A DNA stretch of 64,000 nucleotides from Streptomyces sp. NBC_01717 (GCF_036248255.1 NZ_CP109179.1:558001-622000), one strand, 5' to 3'; numbered from the stretch's first letter, positions 33,569 to 42,356 are shown. Notes: generated by a model not told the origin, from the letters alone. Program-made: numbers and translations.

Positions 33569-34017
33569 ATGAACGTCACCCGCCGTCCCGCTGTCAGCCT
33601 CGCCACCGAGCACTTCGACACGGAGACCCAGGAACTGTTGGACGCGATCGATGTGGAGCTGCGGATTTCGGCGACATCGACCTGGACGTTGTGTTCGATA
33701 CGCCGCTGGAGATGGACGAGTACTTCACGCCGGGCAAGTTGGCCCGCCTTGATGCCACGGGCAGCGGCACCAAGGCTCGGGACGAGGTCGTAGCGGAGCT
33801 TTGGGCCCGCCAGGACGCAGATGAGGACATCGTCGCCACCGACCCCTCCATCACCGAGCGGGTTCGCGAGCGGCTGCTCGAGGCCCTGAAGCCGTCGATT
33901 GCCGAGTGGATCCGAGAAGAGCTGATGGGCGCTGCCCACTCCGTCGGCGCGCAGATGCTCCGCCCGACCCCCGACGCCTTTGCGCGGGCCGCCGAGCGGC
34001 TGCAACTCGTGGCTTGA
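33569..34017 (+). pseudogene. Hypothetical gene with one frameshift
   Basis: The frame starting at ATG 33569 reads RPAVSLATEHFDTETQELLD, then AIDVELR, and loses sense near 33662. The plus-one frame then gives DFGDIDLDVVFDTPLEMDEY and continues to 34017 (ELWARQDADEDIVATDPSIT, then IAEWIREELMGAA). Inserting one base after CTGCG (33660-33664) joins the two into a ~149-aa protein. A GTG at 33691 could translate only the second part (108 aa). The family is not recognised. Confidence 0.5.
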
Positions 34018-34217
34018 CCCGCTGGGTCTTCGGACCCGGCTCCTTCACCCGGAACTGCCCCGGCGGCGCCGGATGTGGGAGCCGGACCTCACAACCCAGC
34101 CCCTCCTTCAACTTCATACGTCTGGTTGTCCGGCTTACATGCCGGCCCGGGGTGACGAGTACGACGCGGTCCTCCGAGAGCAGCAGCCAGTTGTGCCACC
34201 CGCGGCCGTTGCGCTGC

Positions 34218-34260
34218 CCGTCGGTCAGGAGCGGGACCCCGTCCAGCTCCTGACCGACGG
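34218..34260. promoter_or_regulatory. 15-bp hairpin upstream of the 34287 gene
   Basis: CCGTCGGTCAGGAGC (34218-34232) and its exact complement (34246-34260) flank a 13-base loop. The hairpin ends 26 bases before the ATG at 34287 and leaves the ribosome site free. It could be a terminator for the upstream gene or a control element for the next one. Confidence 0.5.
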
Positions 34261-34286
34261 AGAACGCAACAGCAAGGGAGAACTTG

Positions 34287-35063
34287 ATGCGTCACAACGG
34301 ACGTACCCCGCTTCTGGCGAGCACGATGCGGCCCGAACACCTCAACCTTCGCGAAGGCGATCCCCGCATGGCGGTCTGCCCCGACTGCCAGACCTGGCAC
34401 CGCCTCACCCGCTCAATGATTACCCCGCACCGCTCCAGCGACGGCGTTATCGCCTCCAACGACAGGCCGCGGCGCTTCTTCGGCGAAAAACCGGCCGGCG
34501 GTCGCCGCTGCCCCGGCAGCGCACAGCGCATCACTATCGACATCACCGTCGAGCAGTGGGGCGAGAAGTTACTCACGGCTGAGAGCACGGCGACCGGCCT
34601 CCGCTCCGCCCGGCAGCACTACAAACCGCTCCCCGCGCCGGCCAAGCCCGTCGCCAGGATGACTCCGGCACCGGTGAACGCGGCCGACGCGCTCACCGCC
34701 TACCGCGAGCACCTCAAGAAGTGCCAGGCCAGGAACACGGTCGATCGCTGCGGCAGCACCCACCGCTGCGCAGACGGCGCCCGGCTCGCCGCACTGTACG
34801 ACCAGCTGAAGCGAACCCAGCCACACCGAGACCGCGAGCACCAAGACGATGCCCGCGTCGATGCACTGCTCACCCGCTACCGGGCGGCCAAAGCCACGAA
34901 GAACACCGCAGCCGAGTGGGCAAAACACCGCGAAGACACGGTCGACGCAAAGAAGGCCACAGCCAAGCGCAGCGGCACGACCGTTGAAGAGGCCAACAAC
35001 GCATGCCGGATCCGCCCGGCCGAGACGGTTTCCGAGTTCCGCGGCTCGGCCTTCCACTGCTGA
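34287..35063 (+). CDS. Hypothetical protein of mobile-element type
   Basis: This 258-aa protein starts MRHNGRTPLLASTMRPEHLN with an AAGGGAG site. An N-terminal CPDC pair (CPDCQTWHRLTRSMITPHRS) continues into GGRRCPGSAQRITIDI, consistent with a zinc ribbon. The C-terminal half is a charged helical region (AALYDQLKRTQPHRDREHQD). Similar proteins are frequent on actinobacterial integrative elements; their role is unknown. It is followed by two strong hairpins. Confidence 0.65.
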   Translation: MRHNGRTPLLASTMRPEHLNLREGDPRMAVCPDCQTWHRLTRSMITPHRSSDGVIASNDRPRRFFGEKPAGGRRCPGSAQRITIDITVEQWGEKLLTAESTATGLRSARQHYKPLPAPAKPVARMTPAPVNAADALTAYREHLKKCQARNTVDRCGSTHRCADGARLAALYDQLKRTQPHRDREHQDDARVDALLTRYRAAKATKNTAAEWAKHREDTVDAKKATAKRSGTTVEEANNACRIRPAETVSEFRGSAFHC

Positions 35064-35090
35064 CCACTTGAGCTGAACACCGACGAACGA

Positions 35091-35135
35091 CCACGGCCGC
35101 CGCCACCCGCACATGCCGGGTGGCGGCGGCCGTGG
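35091..35135 (+). terminator. Strong hairpin terminator
   Basis: A perfect 19-bp stem (35091-35109 with 35117-35135) and a 7-base loop begin 27 bases after the stop of the 34287-35063 gene. The stem is almost entirely G and C (CCACGGCCGCCGCCACCCG on the left arm). Confidence 0.85.
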
Positions 35136-35178
35136 CTGCTCGTACAGCAGTCACGGGGCCAACTGGCCCTGAATGCGA

Positions 35179-35210
35179 CGGACCCCCGGGGGTGCAACCC
35201 CGGGGGTCCG
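35179..35210 (+). terminator. Second hairpin, terminator or leader element
   Basis: CGGACCCCCGGGG (35179-35191) pairs exactly with 35198-35210 around a 6-base loop. It lies 37 bases before the Wbl-like gene start and after the first terminator. It may back up the terminator or form part of the next leader. Confidence 0.65.
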
Positions 35211-35247
35211 TCTTCGCAGGTCACCTACCTGAAAGGACGACCTACGC

Positions 35248-36450
35248 ATGCACAGGATGACATCTACTCAGGCCCGGCATACACGCCGGGCCGTACTCCA
35301 GTCCGCAATCGACGCCAGCGCCCACTGCGCCACCGCCGACCCGGACCTATGGTTCCGTACCGACGGCGAGCCCCAAATCACCTGGCAGGCCCGCCGTGCC
35401 GAGGCGATCCGGGTCTGCAACGGCTGCCCGGTTCGTGCCGCGTGTGAGGAACTCGCGCTCCGCGACGGCGACGGCAACCACCGTGTCGACGACATGGTGC
35501 GTGGTGGTCTCTCCGGTACCCAGCTCGCCGCCGCCCGTACAGCTGAGGCCGACCGCCTCACCGCCGTAGTCGACGGGGACCGGGACACCGAGGGCCGCCT
35601 GCTCGACGACCTGTCCATCGAGCTCCGCACCCAGGCCGGCCTCAACCCGGACGGCCGCCGCCACGGAGGCCGTCTCCGCCAGGACGAGAACCGGACCGAG
35701 CAGAACCTCCCGATCCGGGCCCTCGCCGCCAGCATCCGCCAGATCCGTACCGCCCGCCGGGCGCACGCCGGCTGGGGTGTGGCGGCATGGCCATCACCCT
35801 CACCCCGTATGCCGGGACGATCGACGACATCCGGCGCGAGGACGACTGCGGCGGGGACGACGGCCGCGGATACGAGCGGGACGAGACGGACAAGCTCCAC
35901 CGAGTCGTGCGCCAGCTGGTCGCCGACGTCAACGACCGTGCCCGGGCCGCCAGCCGCCGAGCATGCCGCACCCTCGCCGAGATGGCGCCGGGCTACACCC
36001 GCCACCCGGTCCAGCGGCTCATCCTCCCGCTCAATTTCCGGGCGGCAGACGACGCTTGCGTGCTGTGCGGCTACTGGACGTGCCGCTGCGGCAGTACAGG
36101 GGCGGCCCGATGACCACCTGCACCTCCTGCGGCGGCTCTGGCCAGCAGATGGTCACCGTCAACCATGTCGGTGCCGATGGCACCCCCTACCAGGGCGTCG
36201 AGATGCAGACCTGCACCGACTGCAACGGCTCCGGACAGACGAGCTGACTGAGCCCTGGACCTCCAGATACGCGGTGCCCGCATCGCCCGCCACGGGGCGG
36301 TGCGGGCCATTACCGCACACGGTTTGGCCCACCCACTCCCCCTCGCCCTGCTCGCGGCCGCCGCCACGGCGGCCGCGAGGGCCTTGGGCGCCGGCCACTC
36401 CGTCACCGATATCCACCCTCGCCCCGAGAGGCACCACCTCCGATGGCTGA
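35248..36450 (+). CDS. WhiB-like (Wbl) iron-sulfur regulator with a run-on C terminus
   Basis: The first ~100 residues are a Wbl protein: Cys27 (HCATADPDLWF), then Cys57, Cys60 and Cys66 in RVCNGCPVRAACEELAL, the four ligands of the 4Fe-4S cluster. The usual G(V/I)WGG turn is altered to VRGGLSG. The frame should end near codon 180, where the next gene starts, but at 35788-35790 the codon is TGG. It sits inside ATGG, where coupled genes normally have ATGA. The frame then runs on to 36450 through two genes in another frame, giving low-complexity residues. The natural end was probably 35790. Confidence 0.75.
   Translation: MHRMTSTQARHTRRAVLQSAIDASAHCATADPDLWFRTDGEPQITWQARRAEAIRVCNGCPVRAACEELALRDGDGNHRVDDMVRGGLSGTQLAAARTAEADRLTAVVDGDRDTEGRLLDDLSIELRTQAGLNPDGRRHGGRLRQDENRTEQNLPIRALAASIRQIRTARRAHAGWGVAAWPSPSPRMPGRSTTSGARTTAAGTTAADTSGTRRTSSTESCASWSPTSTTVPGPPAAEHAAPSPRWRRATPATRSSGSSSRSISGRQTTLACCAATGRAAAAVQGRPDDHLHLLRRLWPADGHRQPCRCRWHPLPGRRDADLHRLQRLRTDELTEPWTSRYAVPASPATGRCGPLPHTVWPTHSPSPCSRPPPRRPRGPWAPATPSPISTLAPRGTTSDG
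35787..36113 (+). CDS. Hypothetical protein with C-terminal CxxC/CxC
   Basis: This 108-aa protein begins MAITLTPYAGTIDDIRREDD, overlaps the Wbl frame at its start and ends with ADDACVLCGYWTCRCGSTG, a likely metal site. The middle is a charged helix. It is coupled to the next gene by an ATGA overlap at 36110-36113. The family is not recognised. Confidence 0.65.
   Translation: MAITLTPYAGTIDDIRREDDCGGDDGRGYERDETDKLHRVVRQLVADVNDRARAASRRACRTLAEMAPGYTRHPVQRLILPLNFRAADDACVLCGYWTCRCGSTGAAR
36110..36247 (+). CDS. 45-aa CxxCxGxG zinc-finger protein
   Basis: This very small protein is built from two DnaJ-type zinc-finger motifs, CTSCGGSG near the start and CTDCNGSG at the end, so one zinc ion could be held by the pair. 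It is coupled to the gene before it by ATGA. Such mini-proteins are common on Streptomyces integrative elements but have no assigned role. Confidence 0.7.
   Translation: MTTCTSCGGSGQQMVTVNHVGADGTPYQGVEMQTCTDCNGSGQTS
36248..36442 (+). other. Possible small ORF between zinc-finger genes
   Basis: After a TGA at 36249-36251, one frame is open and protein-like (LQIRGARIARHGAVRAITAH, then LALLAAAATAAARALG) up to 36442. At 36444-36446 it meets TGG inside ATGG, the start of the next gene; a TGA there would end it naturally. Only a GTG at 36300 or non-standard starts are available, without a clear ribosome site. It may be a short gene with a lost stop or simply a gap. Confidence 0.25.
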
Positions 36451-36610
36451 CGACCTGCACGCCCGCTATATACGCGCCACCGACACCTGGCGCGCCCACC
36501 GCATGGGCTGCCCCACCTGCCAGCACGGCACCCCCTGTGAGGCCGGTGCCCCACTTGCCCAGCGACTCGAGCGCCTGCAAGACGCCTACCTGAACCGCCG
36601 TCGCACCTGA
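36443..36610 (+). CDS. 55-aa CxxC hypothetical protein
   Basis: This short protein (MADDLHARYIRATDTWRAHR) has CPTCQHGTPC in the middle and ends RLQDAYLNRRRT. It is 20 bases upstream of the membrane-protein gene at 36631 and probably shares its transcript. It resembles short proteins near transfer genes of Streptomyces elements. The function is unknown. Confidence 0.6.
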   Translation: MADDLHARYIRATDTWRAHRMGCPTCQHGTPCEAGAPLAQRLERLQDAYLNRRRT

Positions 36611-36630
36611 ATTGATCAGAAGGAGAAGGC

Positions 36631-37761
36631 ATGGAAATGCCGAAGCGTTTACAGAAGCCGCGTGGGATGGTCCTCTCCATCCTGGGGGTGATCACCCTGG
36701 CTGTGGCCGTCCTATCGGTGGCCGTGACCTACGACATCCTCGAGCCCTGGTTCGGAGGGTGGGCCGTGCCCACCGTCGGCGCCCTGGATGCCCTGTGGGT
36801 CGTCTTCCAGGCAACGGAGATCCTGGCCGGCAACAACAAGTCCCGCGCCCGGCGCGTCCAGTACGCCGGGCTGGCACTCACGCTCATCAACGCCGCCGTC
36901 CCCACAGCTCACCTGATCCTGGCCGCCAAGGGCGGCGCGCCGCTCGACCTGGCCGTTGTCATCACCCCGATCGCAGTCATCGCGACCAAGGGCGCTTGGT
37001 GGATGGCCCTACCCTCGCTCGGCCGTCCGGTGTCCGACACGACACGGCAGAACCTCGCCACCAAACGACAGACTGTGGCGGACCGCCTGGAGGAGATGGA
37101 GGCGGAAGCCGCGCACCGCATCGAACTGCTGGAGCTCGCCACCACGCTGGAGACGCGAGTCGCAGCAGCCGAAACGAACTACCGCGTGTCGGTCCTCAAG
37201 GCCCAGCAGGACATGACCCAGCAGCTCCACGGGCAGGCCGAGACAACCGAGAAGACCATCGCGGAGAAGCCCCTTCCCGCGTCGGTCGCGGCGATCCGGC
37301 TCCCGGAGCTGGAGGGCTGGGAGCCGACCGCGCCCGCCCTGCCCGGCACAGCCGTCACCAACCGGCACGCCCTCGGCACGCAGGTCAGCGGCCTGCCACT
37401 CGAAAACGGCACACCGTCCGGCACACCTGACGGCACACCGGCACAGCGAACGGCACGGGCCGCCGCCCTCGCGGACCTCGCAGCCGTGGCGGGTGTGCCC
37501 GTCCCCGAGCCCGGCGAACCGCTGACCGACGGTCAGCTTGACGTCGTGCTGCGGCACCTGCGGTACGTCGATGACCCGCCACAGTCCTACCGCCAAGCCC
37601 GCGACAGCTTCCGCGACAACGGCTACATCGGCTCCGAGGAGCGGGTGCGCCGCGCCTGGAGTGCCCTGATGGCGAAGGAAAAGGTCGGCGGCCCTCAGGT
37701 CGACAGGGACGGGGGAGCCGAGCAGGCCGAGGAGGAGGAGCCCGAGGACGCGGGCGCCTGA
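36631..37761 (+). CDS. Membrane protein with coiled coil (Spd-like)
   Basis: This 376-aa protein has a ribosome site (AAGGAGA) before its ATG. Three or four hydrophobic segments occupy the first ~125 residues (GMVLSILGVITLAVAVLSVA, then ALTLINAAVPTAHLILAA and LAVVITPIAVIATKGAWW). A glutamate-rich coiled coil follows (residues ~145-210), and a C-terminal DNA-binding-like domain lies near 310-355 (SYRQARDSFRDNGYIGSEER). Position just before the Tra ATPase suggests a role in intramycelial spread or transfer. The Spd name is by analogy only. Confidence 0.6.
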   Translation: MEMPKRLQKPRGMVLSILGVITLAVAVLSVAVTYDILEPWFGGWAVPTVGALDALWVVFQATEILAGNNKSRARRVQYAGLALTLINAAVPTAHLILAAKGGAPLDLAVVITPIAVIATKGAWWMALPSLGRPVSDTTRQNLATKRQTVADRLEEMEAEAAHRIELLELATTLETRVAAAETNYRVSVLKAQQDMTQQLHGQAETTEKTIAEKPLPASVAAIRLPELEGWEPTAPALPGTAVTNRHALGTQVSGLPLENGTPSGTPDGTPAQRTARAAALADLAAVAGVPVPEPGEPLTDGQLDVVLRHLRYVDDPPQSYRQARDSFRDNGYIGSEERVRRAWSALMAKEKVGGPQVDRDGGAEQAEEEEPEDAGA

Positions 37762-37798
37762 CCCGCGGACACCGGACATCTGTCCGGCACCACCGATG

Positions 37799-37826
37799 CA
37801 GCCCAGCCATCACGACGGCTGGGCTG
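37799..37826 (+). terminator. Hairpin terminator
   Basis: CAGCCCAGCC (37799-37808) pairs with GGCTGGGCTG (37817-37826) around an 8-base loop, 37 bases after the stop of the membrane-protein gene. It separates that gene from the Tra gene. Confidence 0.7.
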
Positions 37827-38016
37827 TGTCGTGACTGCCGGAAAACAACGCAGTCGAACGGTGCAGAACCGGTGAGTGATCCGGGGAGCGAGAGCGATCA
37901 ATCGCAGACCCGGAAAGCAGATCCGGAAAGCACCGCGAAAACCCGAACGGAATTGTCAGGGACGCGATTTGCGCTCGCCAGTTCTCATCTCAGGTGACAC
38001 GAAAATAGGGTGGGAT

Positions 38017-39642
38017 ATGGGGAAGAAACAGCAGTACAAGCACAACAACGAGGACACATACGGGCAGTTGGCCGGCGCGATCGGTGGCCTTGTCATCATG
38101 TTCGGCGTTCTGGCCGCCATCAAAGACAAGTTGGGCCTGTCTTGGCCGGCCACTGTTCTCCTTACCGCAGGGGCATTGGTCGCGCTCGGCTATCTGGCCT
38201 GGCGGCTCCGCACGGCCGTCGCTCGTCTGTTGGCGGGCGACGCGAACGCTGTCGTGGCCCTGAGCCATGATGCGCCCGACAAGGGCGCAGACAGGGCCCC
38301 TGTGGGTGCCGAGGCTGTCCCGACTCATCCGGGCCTGACCACGGTTCTGAGCCGGGCCGGGGCCATCGGCAAGGACGAGGTCATTCTCGCGGATGACGTC
38401 AGGACCGAGCAGCTGCCCGAGGTGGGGACCCTCTACGACTTCTTGGTGCCCCTGGGCCGTACGCATGAGGATGTCGCCAAGAAGCTGGGGCCTGTCGCGT
38501 CGATGTTCGGCGTTACCCGTCTGCATCTGAAGCTGGAGGCGAGCAGAAAAACCGAGCGCCGTGTGCGCTTGTTGGTGCTGGACGAACCTCCGTTCAGCCG
38601 CTCGTTCCCCGCGCCGACCCGCAGCGAGATCCAGACGTTCGCGGGAGTTCCGCTCGGGCATGAGGTAACCGGCAAGCTCGCCGGGGTGGCGACGTTCGAC
38701 AAGGCGTCGCTGCTGATTGGCGGCATGACCCAGATGGGCAAGACGACGCTGGTCAACGGGCTCATCACATGCCTGCTGATCGCGTACGGCGAGTTCGATC
38801 TGTATCTGCTCGATGGGAAACTCTGTGGGCTGACAAAATTCGAGAAGCTTGCTGTCCGCTATGAGGCGTCCGATAGTCCGGTCGTTTTGGAGAGCATTCT
38901 CGATGAGCTGCTTGCCCGTGTGGACAGCCGGTATACGGAGTTGCAGAACGCCATCCGGTCTCGGCAGCCTGCACCGGTCTTTAAGCCGGTGTTCTTCATC
39001 ATCGATGAGGCTGCCGACTTCTTCACCCACAACGGCACCAACGAATCGAAAGACTTGGTGCGCCGTGTAGAGGACAAGTCGCGGTCCCTGGTCGCGAAGT
39101 CTCTGGAATCCGGCATTTCCACGGTGATGCTGACCCAGCGCCCGGCAAACGATGCAATTCCGGTGAAGGTACGCGACCAATTCCTCTACCGAATGTGCCT
39201 GTACGTGGCATCGGAAGGCAGCGCAAAAGTCGCCCTCGGAGACTCATATTTCGACACGGTGGCCCCGATCCACCCGGCACTCCTCGACGCAAACATCAAG
39301 GGTCAGGGAGTCCTCTTCGCCAATGGGACGTCCACCCTGATTCGCGGATTCAACTTCCCGGACCAATTCATCTGGGAGACAGTCGATGAAGCGTTTACGC
39401 GACGAGAAAAAGCAATCCCTGAATCCCCACTCAAGCAGGCCATCAACCTGATGCAGAACAACGGGGTGGACTTCATGCCCACCCCCGACCTGGCCGCGTC
39501 CCTCGGAATCACGGAAACCGACCCAACAGAACGCGGTAAACGCTTGAAAGCGCTTCTCGACGTTCCCGCGGACAAAGGACCGAAGGGCGTACGCGGGTAT
39601 CGACTGGCCGACCTCACCGCAGCCGCTATGTCCCGATCGTGA
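38017..39642 (+). CDS. FtsK/SpoIIIE-type DNA-translocating ATPase (Tra/TcpA-like)
   Basis: This 541-aa protein starts at ATG 38017 after a purine-rich site. Two membrane segments lie at ~17-35 and ~44-62. The motor domain has Walker A LIGGMTQMGKTTLVNGL (~233-249), Walker B VFFIIDEAADFF (~324-335) and TVMLTQRPANDAIPVKVRDQ. In Streptomyces elements, one FtsK-like ATPase moves double-stranded DNA between cells. Here it lies beside VirB4/VirB6-like genes, so it may instead be the coupling ATPase of a type IV-like channel. It ends with a DNA-binding-like winged-helix tail. It is followed by a 22-bp hairpin. Confidence 0.85.
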   Translation: MGKKQQYKHNNEDTYGQLAGAIGGLVIMFGVLAAIKDKLGLSWPATVLLTAGALVALGYLAWRLRTAVARLLAGDANAVVALSHDAPDKGADRAPVGAEAVPTHPGLTTVLSRAGAIGKDEVILADDVRTEQLPEVGTLYDFLVPLGRTHEDVAKKLGPVASMFGVTRLHLKLEASRKTERRVRLLVLDEPPFSRSFPAPTRSEIQTFAGVPLGHEVTGKLAGVATFDKASLLIGGMTQMGKTTLVNGLITCLLIAYGEFDLYLLDGKLCGLTKFEKLAVRYEASDSPVVLESILDELLARVDSRYTELQNAIRSRQPAPVFKPVFFIIDEAADFFTHNGTNESKDLVRRVEDKSRSLVAKSLESGISTVMLTQRPANDAIPVKVRDQFLYRMCLYVASEGSAKVALGDSYFDTVAPIHPALLDANIKGQGVLFANGTSTLIRGFNFPDQFIWETVDEAFTRREKAIPESPLKQAINLMQNNGVDFMPTPDLAASLGITETDPTERGKRLKALLDVPADKGPKGVRGYRLADLTAAAMSRS

Positions 39643-39673
39643 CCGCCCCCGGCACCGCCAGACAACCGCACCG

Positions 39674-39727
39674 CCACCGCCACCGCACCGCCACCCCCAC
39701 TCATCGGTGGCGGTGCGGTGGCGGTGG
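39674..39727 (+). terminator. Very strong hairpin terminator
   Basis: A perfect 22-bp stem (39674-39695 with 39706-39727) encloses a 10-base loop, starting 31 bases after the Tra stop. The arms are built from CCACCG/CGGTGG repeats. It divides the Tra gene from the channel-gene operon that starts at 39808. Confidence 0.85.
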
Positions 39728-39807
39728 TCCGGCGCTCCCCGGGCGGTCACCCGTGGCGGCCCTGACCAGCAAAAACACTCAAAACTCCAGGAAAGGAGGT
39801 GGGGCCG

Positions 39808-40803
39808 TTGCGTGCCGCTGCAGCCGTCTCCATCGGTGTAGGTGCCACTGCGGCCGTTCTCGTGGCCGGCCTCGTACAGGCCGCCAACGAGAACCCCGCC
39901 ATAGGGAAGGTGCTCAGCCTGTCCGTGCCCACCAAATACAGGAGCTTGGTCGAGGAGGCAGGGAAGACCTGCCCCGAGGTCAGCCCGAACCTGTTAGCCG
40001 CCCTCCTCACCCAGGAATCCGGCTTCAACCCGAAAGCGTCCTCACCGGCCGGCGCTCAAGGCATCGCGCAATTCATGCCCTCCACGTGGGAGACCCACGG
40101 AATCGACGGCAACTCAGACGGCAAGCGCAATGTGTGGGACCCGGAGGACGCGATCCCCTCAGCAGCCGGATACCTGTGCGACATGGCCAAGGACGTCAAC
40201 GACGTTCCCGGCAACAAGCGGAACAACATGCTCGCCGCCTACAACGCCGGGAGCAGCGCCGTCCACAAATACGGCGGCGTCCCTCCCTACCGGGAAACAC
40301 AGAACTACGTCCGGTCCATCAGCGCACTCGCTGACGTTCCGTCCGGCGGAAAAATTACGACCACCGAACAAGCCGCCACCGCCATCAACGCAGCAAGCGG
40401 AAAACTCGGAACCCCTTATTCATGGGGCGGAGGCAATACAAATGGCCCCAGTACCGGGTCCTGCTGCTCCCCCAACGGGAGTTCCGGAAAGAACCTCAAG
40501 GGTTTCGACTGCTCCGGACTCACGCTCTATGCCTACGCCAAGGCCGGAATCACCCTGCCCCGCACGGCAGCACAGCAATATGCCGCCTCAGAACCGGTAA
40601 AGCCCGGACAGAAACGCCCCGGAGACCTCCTCTTCTACGGAAACAGCCCCAGCAGCATTCACCACGTCGCCATCTACGTGGGAAGCGGCTACATGATCGA
40701 GGCCCCCCGGCCCGGCACGTCAGTTCGCTTTTCCTCCATCGACTCAATGTCCGACCTGTATGCGATCGCACGCCCCCTACGTCACGCGAACAAGGAGATC
40801 TGA
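39808..40803 (+). CDS. Transglycosylase-NlpC/P60 peptidoglycan hydrolase (VirB1-like)
   Basis: This 331-aa protein starts at TTG 39808, eight bases after GGAGG; the GTG at 39799 overlaps that site and is unlikely. An N-terminal hydrophobic segment ([20 protein letters not shown]) exports or anchors it. The lytic transglycosylase domain has the catalytic Glu in [10 protein letters not shown] (~residue 70) and [16 protein letters not shown]. The NlpC/P60 domain has Cys in [11 protein letters not shown] (~234) and His in [10 protein letters not shown] (~286). It opens the cell wall for the transfer channel. It heads an operon of closely spaced genes to 45689. Confidence 0.9.
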   Translation: MRAAAAVSIGVGATAAVLVAGLVQAANENPAIGKVLSLSVPTKYRSLVEEAGKTCPEVSPNLLAALLTQESGFNPKASSPAGAQGIAQFMPSTWETHGIDGNSDGKRNVWDPEDAIPSAAGYLCDMAKDVNDVPGNKRNNMLAAYNAGSSAVHKYGGVPPYRETQNYVRSISALADVPSGGKITTTEQAATAINAASGKLGTPYSWGGGNTNGPSTGSCCSPNGSSGKNLKGFDCSGLTLYAYAKAGITLPRTAAQQYAASEPVKPGQKRPGDLLFYGNSPSSIHHVAIYVGSGYMIEAPRPGTSVRFSSIDSMSDLYAIARPLRHANKEI

Positions 40804-40806
40804 CCC

Positions 40807-41082
40807 GTGAGCAAGCTCGTTTTCCTCGCCAAGCCCGTCGACATGTCCGGCGGCTTCAAGGACTTCTTCGACACGATCGGCCTCACCGGCGGCGGGCTCG
40901 TCACCAAGGGCATCGCCGCCGTGATCGCCATCATCGCGATTCGCATGCTGCTCCAACTGTCCAACGACCCCAAGGGCGCCCTGCAGAAGGGGAGCATGGC
41001 GCTGGGCACTCTCTTCGTCGCCGTCATCCTCGCGCTCTACGGCGACACCCTGTTCTCGACCGTGACGAACGCGAAGGGCTGA
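40807..41082 (+). CDS. Small two-segment membrane protein (VirB2/TcpD-like position)
   Basis: This 91-aa protein starts at GTG 40807, three bases after the lysin stop, and has two hydrophobic segments (KGIAAVIAIIAIRMLLQL and MALGTLFVAVILALYG). Its size and place in the operon, between VirB1-like and VirB6-like genes, suit a pilin-like or channel subunit. There is no further sequence evidence. Confidence 0.6.
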   Translation: MSKLVFLAKPVDMSGGFKDFFDTIGLTGGGLVTKGIAAVIAIIAIRMLLQLSNDPKGALQKGSMALGTLFVAVILALYGDTLFSTVTNAKG

Positions 41083-41084
41083 AC

Positions 41085-42356
41085 ATGCCCGACAAGGACC
41101 CTTGCGGCCTGATCACGGGCATCGCCAAGAAGATGTGCGAGAACGACTGGGAACCCGAGGGAGGCGGGTCCTCCGACACCGGTGGCGATGGAATCACCCA
41201 AGGGGCCTCCGAGCACGTCAACCACCTCGCCAAAACGCTGATCAAAACGCTCAAGGGGCTGCTCGCCCCCAAGCACGCGTGGGCGCCGGAGAAGACCGAC
41301 AATCCGGTGTACCAGCAGTTCTTATGGCTCGGGCAACATCTGGCCATCGCCATTTTGATCTGCGTGATCGTCGTGTGCGCCCTGACCGCATGGCAGGGCA
41401 CACCCCGCCTCAAGCAACTCGGCGCATCCACAGGATGGACGCTGGCCGCCGTCGCCGGCATGGCGTCCGTCCCAGGGGTGGTGATGCTGCTGAACCAGGC
41501 CGTGAGCTCCGCGTTCACGACCGCGTTCGACAGCAACCAGTCGACCCTCCTCAAAACCATCAGCAAGGACCTGGATCACGGGGCAGATTCGGGGAATCCC
41601 GTGGCGATCCTGATCATCATCTCCGCACTCGTCGTAGCGCTGGCGTTCGCAGCGCTGGTGTTCATGACGCGCCAGCTCGGGATCCTCGCGTTCGTGCTCA
41701 TGGCCCCCCTGGTCCTGGCCTCTATGGCTCGCGGGGGTGACACGTCCGCAGTCCGCGCCTGGGCGATGCGTCTGCTGGGGCTGATGTTCGCCCCATTCGC
41801 GTTGCTGCTTGTCAGCCCGTTCGTCCAGATGGTCAAGGGTTCGCTCGTGATGGATGCCGTGCTCCTGGTCGCGGCGGACGCGCTGATGCTGCGGATGATC
41901 TTCCACGGGATCCCGTACTTCGGTCCCAAGATCGCAGGAGCCGCACGCGGCTTCGTGGAGAGCCGGACGACCAACCCGCTCGCACGGGCGGTAGTCCGGG
42001 CCGGGTCCCCGGACTTCTACGAGCAGGAGAACCAGCCGCGGATGCCCCGCACCGTGGACACCCCGGGCCGCGCCGCGCACCAAGACCGCGGTGTTCTCTT
42101 CGCCGCCTACGGGATCAAACAGAAGCAGCGGTCCTCACGGCTGACCACCGCGTCCGCCATCGACAAGACCCAGCGGGAAGCGCCGCGCAATCAGCAGCTC
42201 ATCGAGGCCCGCAGAACGGCGCGGGCTGCTGCCGCACAGACCAACACCCCCGGTCCCCGGACACCGGGGCGGGCACAGGGGCGCGGACCGACCATCCGGA
42301 CGCAGGCTCCGGCGCCGGGGCCGGGGCCGGCCCCGGTCCGGCCGCCCAATCCGTAG
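41085..42356 (+). CDS. VirB6/TrbL-like polytopic membrane protein
   Basis: This 423-aa protein has a soluble N terminus, about six membrane segments (AIAILICVIVVCALTAW, VAILIIISALVVALAFAAL and FAPFALLLVSPFV among them) and a proline/arginine-rich C-terminal tail. This plan fits the inner-membrane channel component of type IV-like systems. It starts three bases after the preceding stop. Codons 175-185 (41607-41638) are the region matched by the CRISPR spacer at 55840-55871. Confidence 0.75.
   Translation: MPDKDPCGLITGIAKKMCENDWEPEGGGSSDTGGDGITQGASEHVNHLAKTLIKTLKGLLAPKHAWAPEKTDNPVYQQFLWLGQHLAIAILICVIVVCALTAWQGTPRLKQLGASTGWTLAAVAGMASVPGVVMLLNQAVSSAFTTAFDSNQSTLLKTISKDLDHGADSGNPVAILIIISALVVALAFAALVFMTRQLGILAFVLMAPLVLASMARGGDTSAVRAWAMRLLGLMFAPFALLLVSPFVQMVKGSLVMDAVLLVAADALMLRMIFHGIPYFGPKIAGAARGFVESRTTNPLARAVVRAGSPDFYEQENQPRMPRTVDTPGRAAHQDRGVLFAAYGIKQKQRSSRLTTASAIDKTQREAPRNQQLIEARRTARAAAAQTNTPGPRTPGRAQGRGPTIRTQAPAPGPGPAPVRPPNP

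Noticed and set aside
37876..38016. N-terminal extension of the Tra ATPase
   Set aside because: The 47 added residues are basic and low-complexity, and ATG 38017 has a purine-rich site and begins the membrane-anchor pattern.
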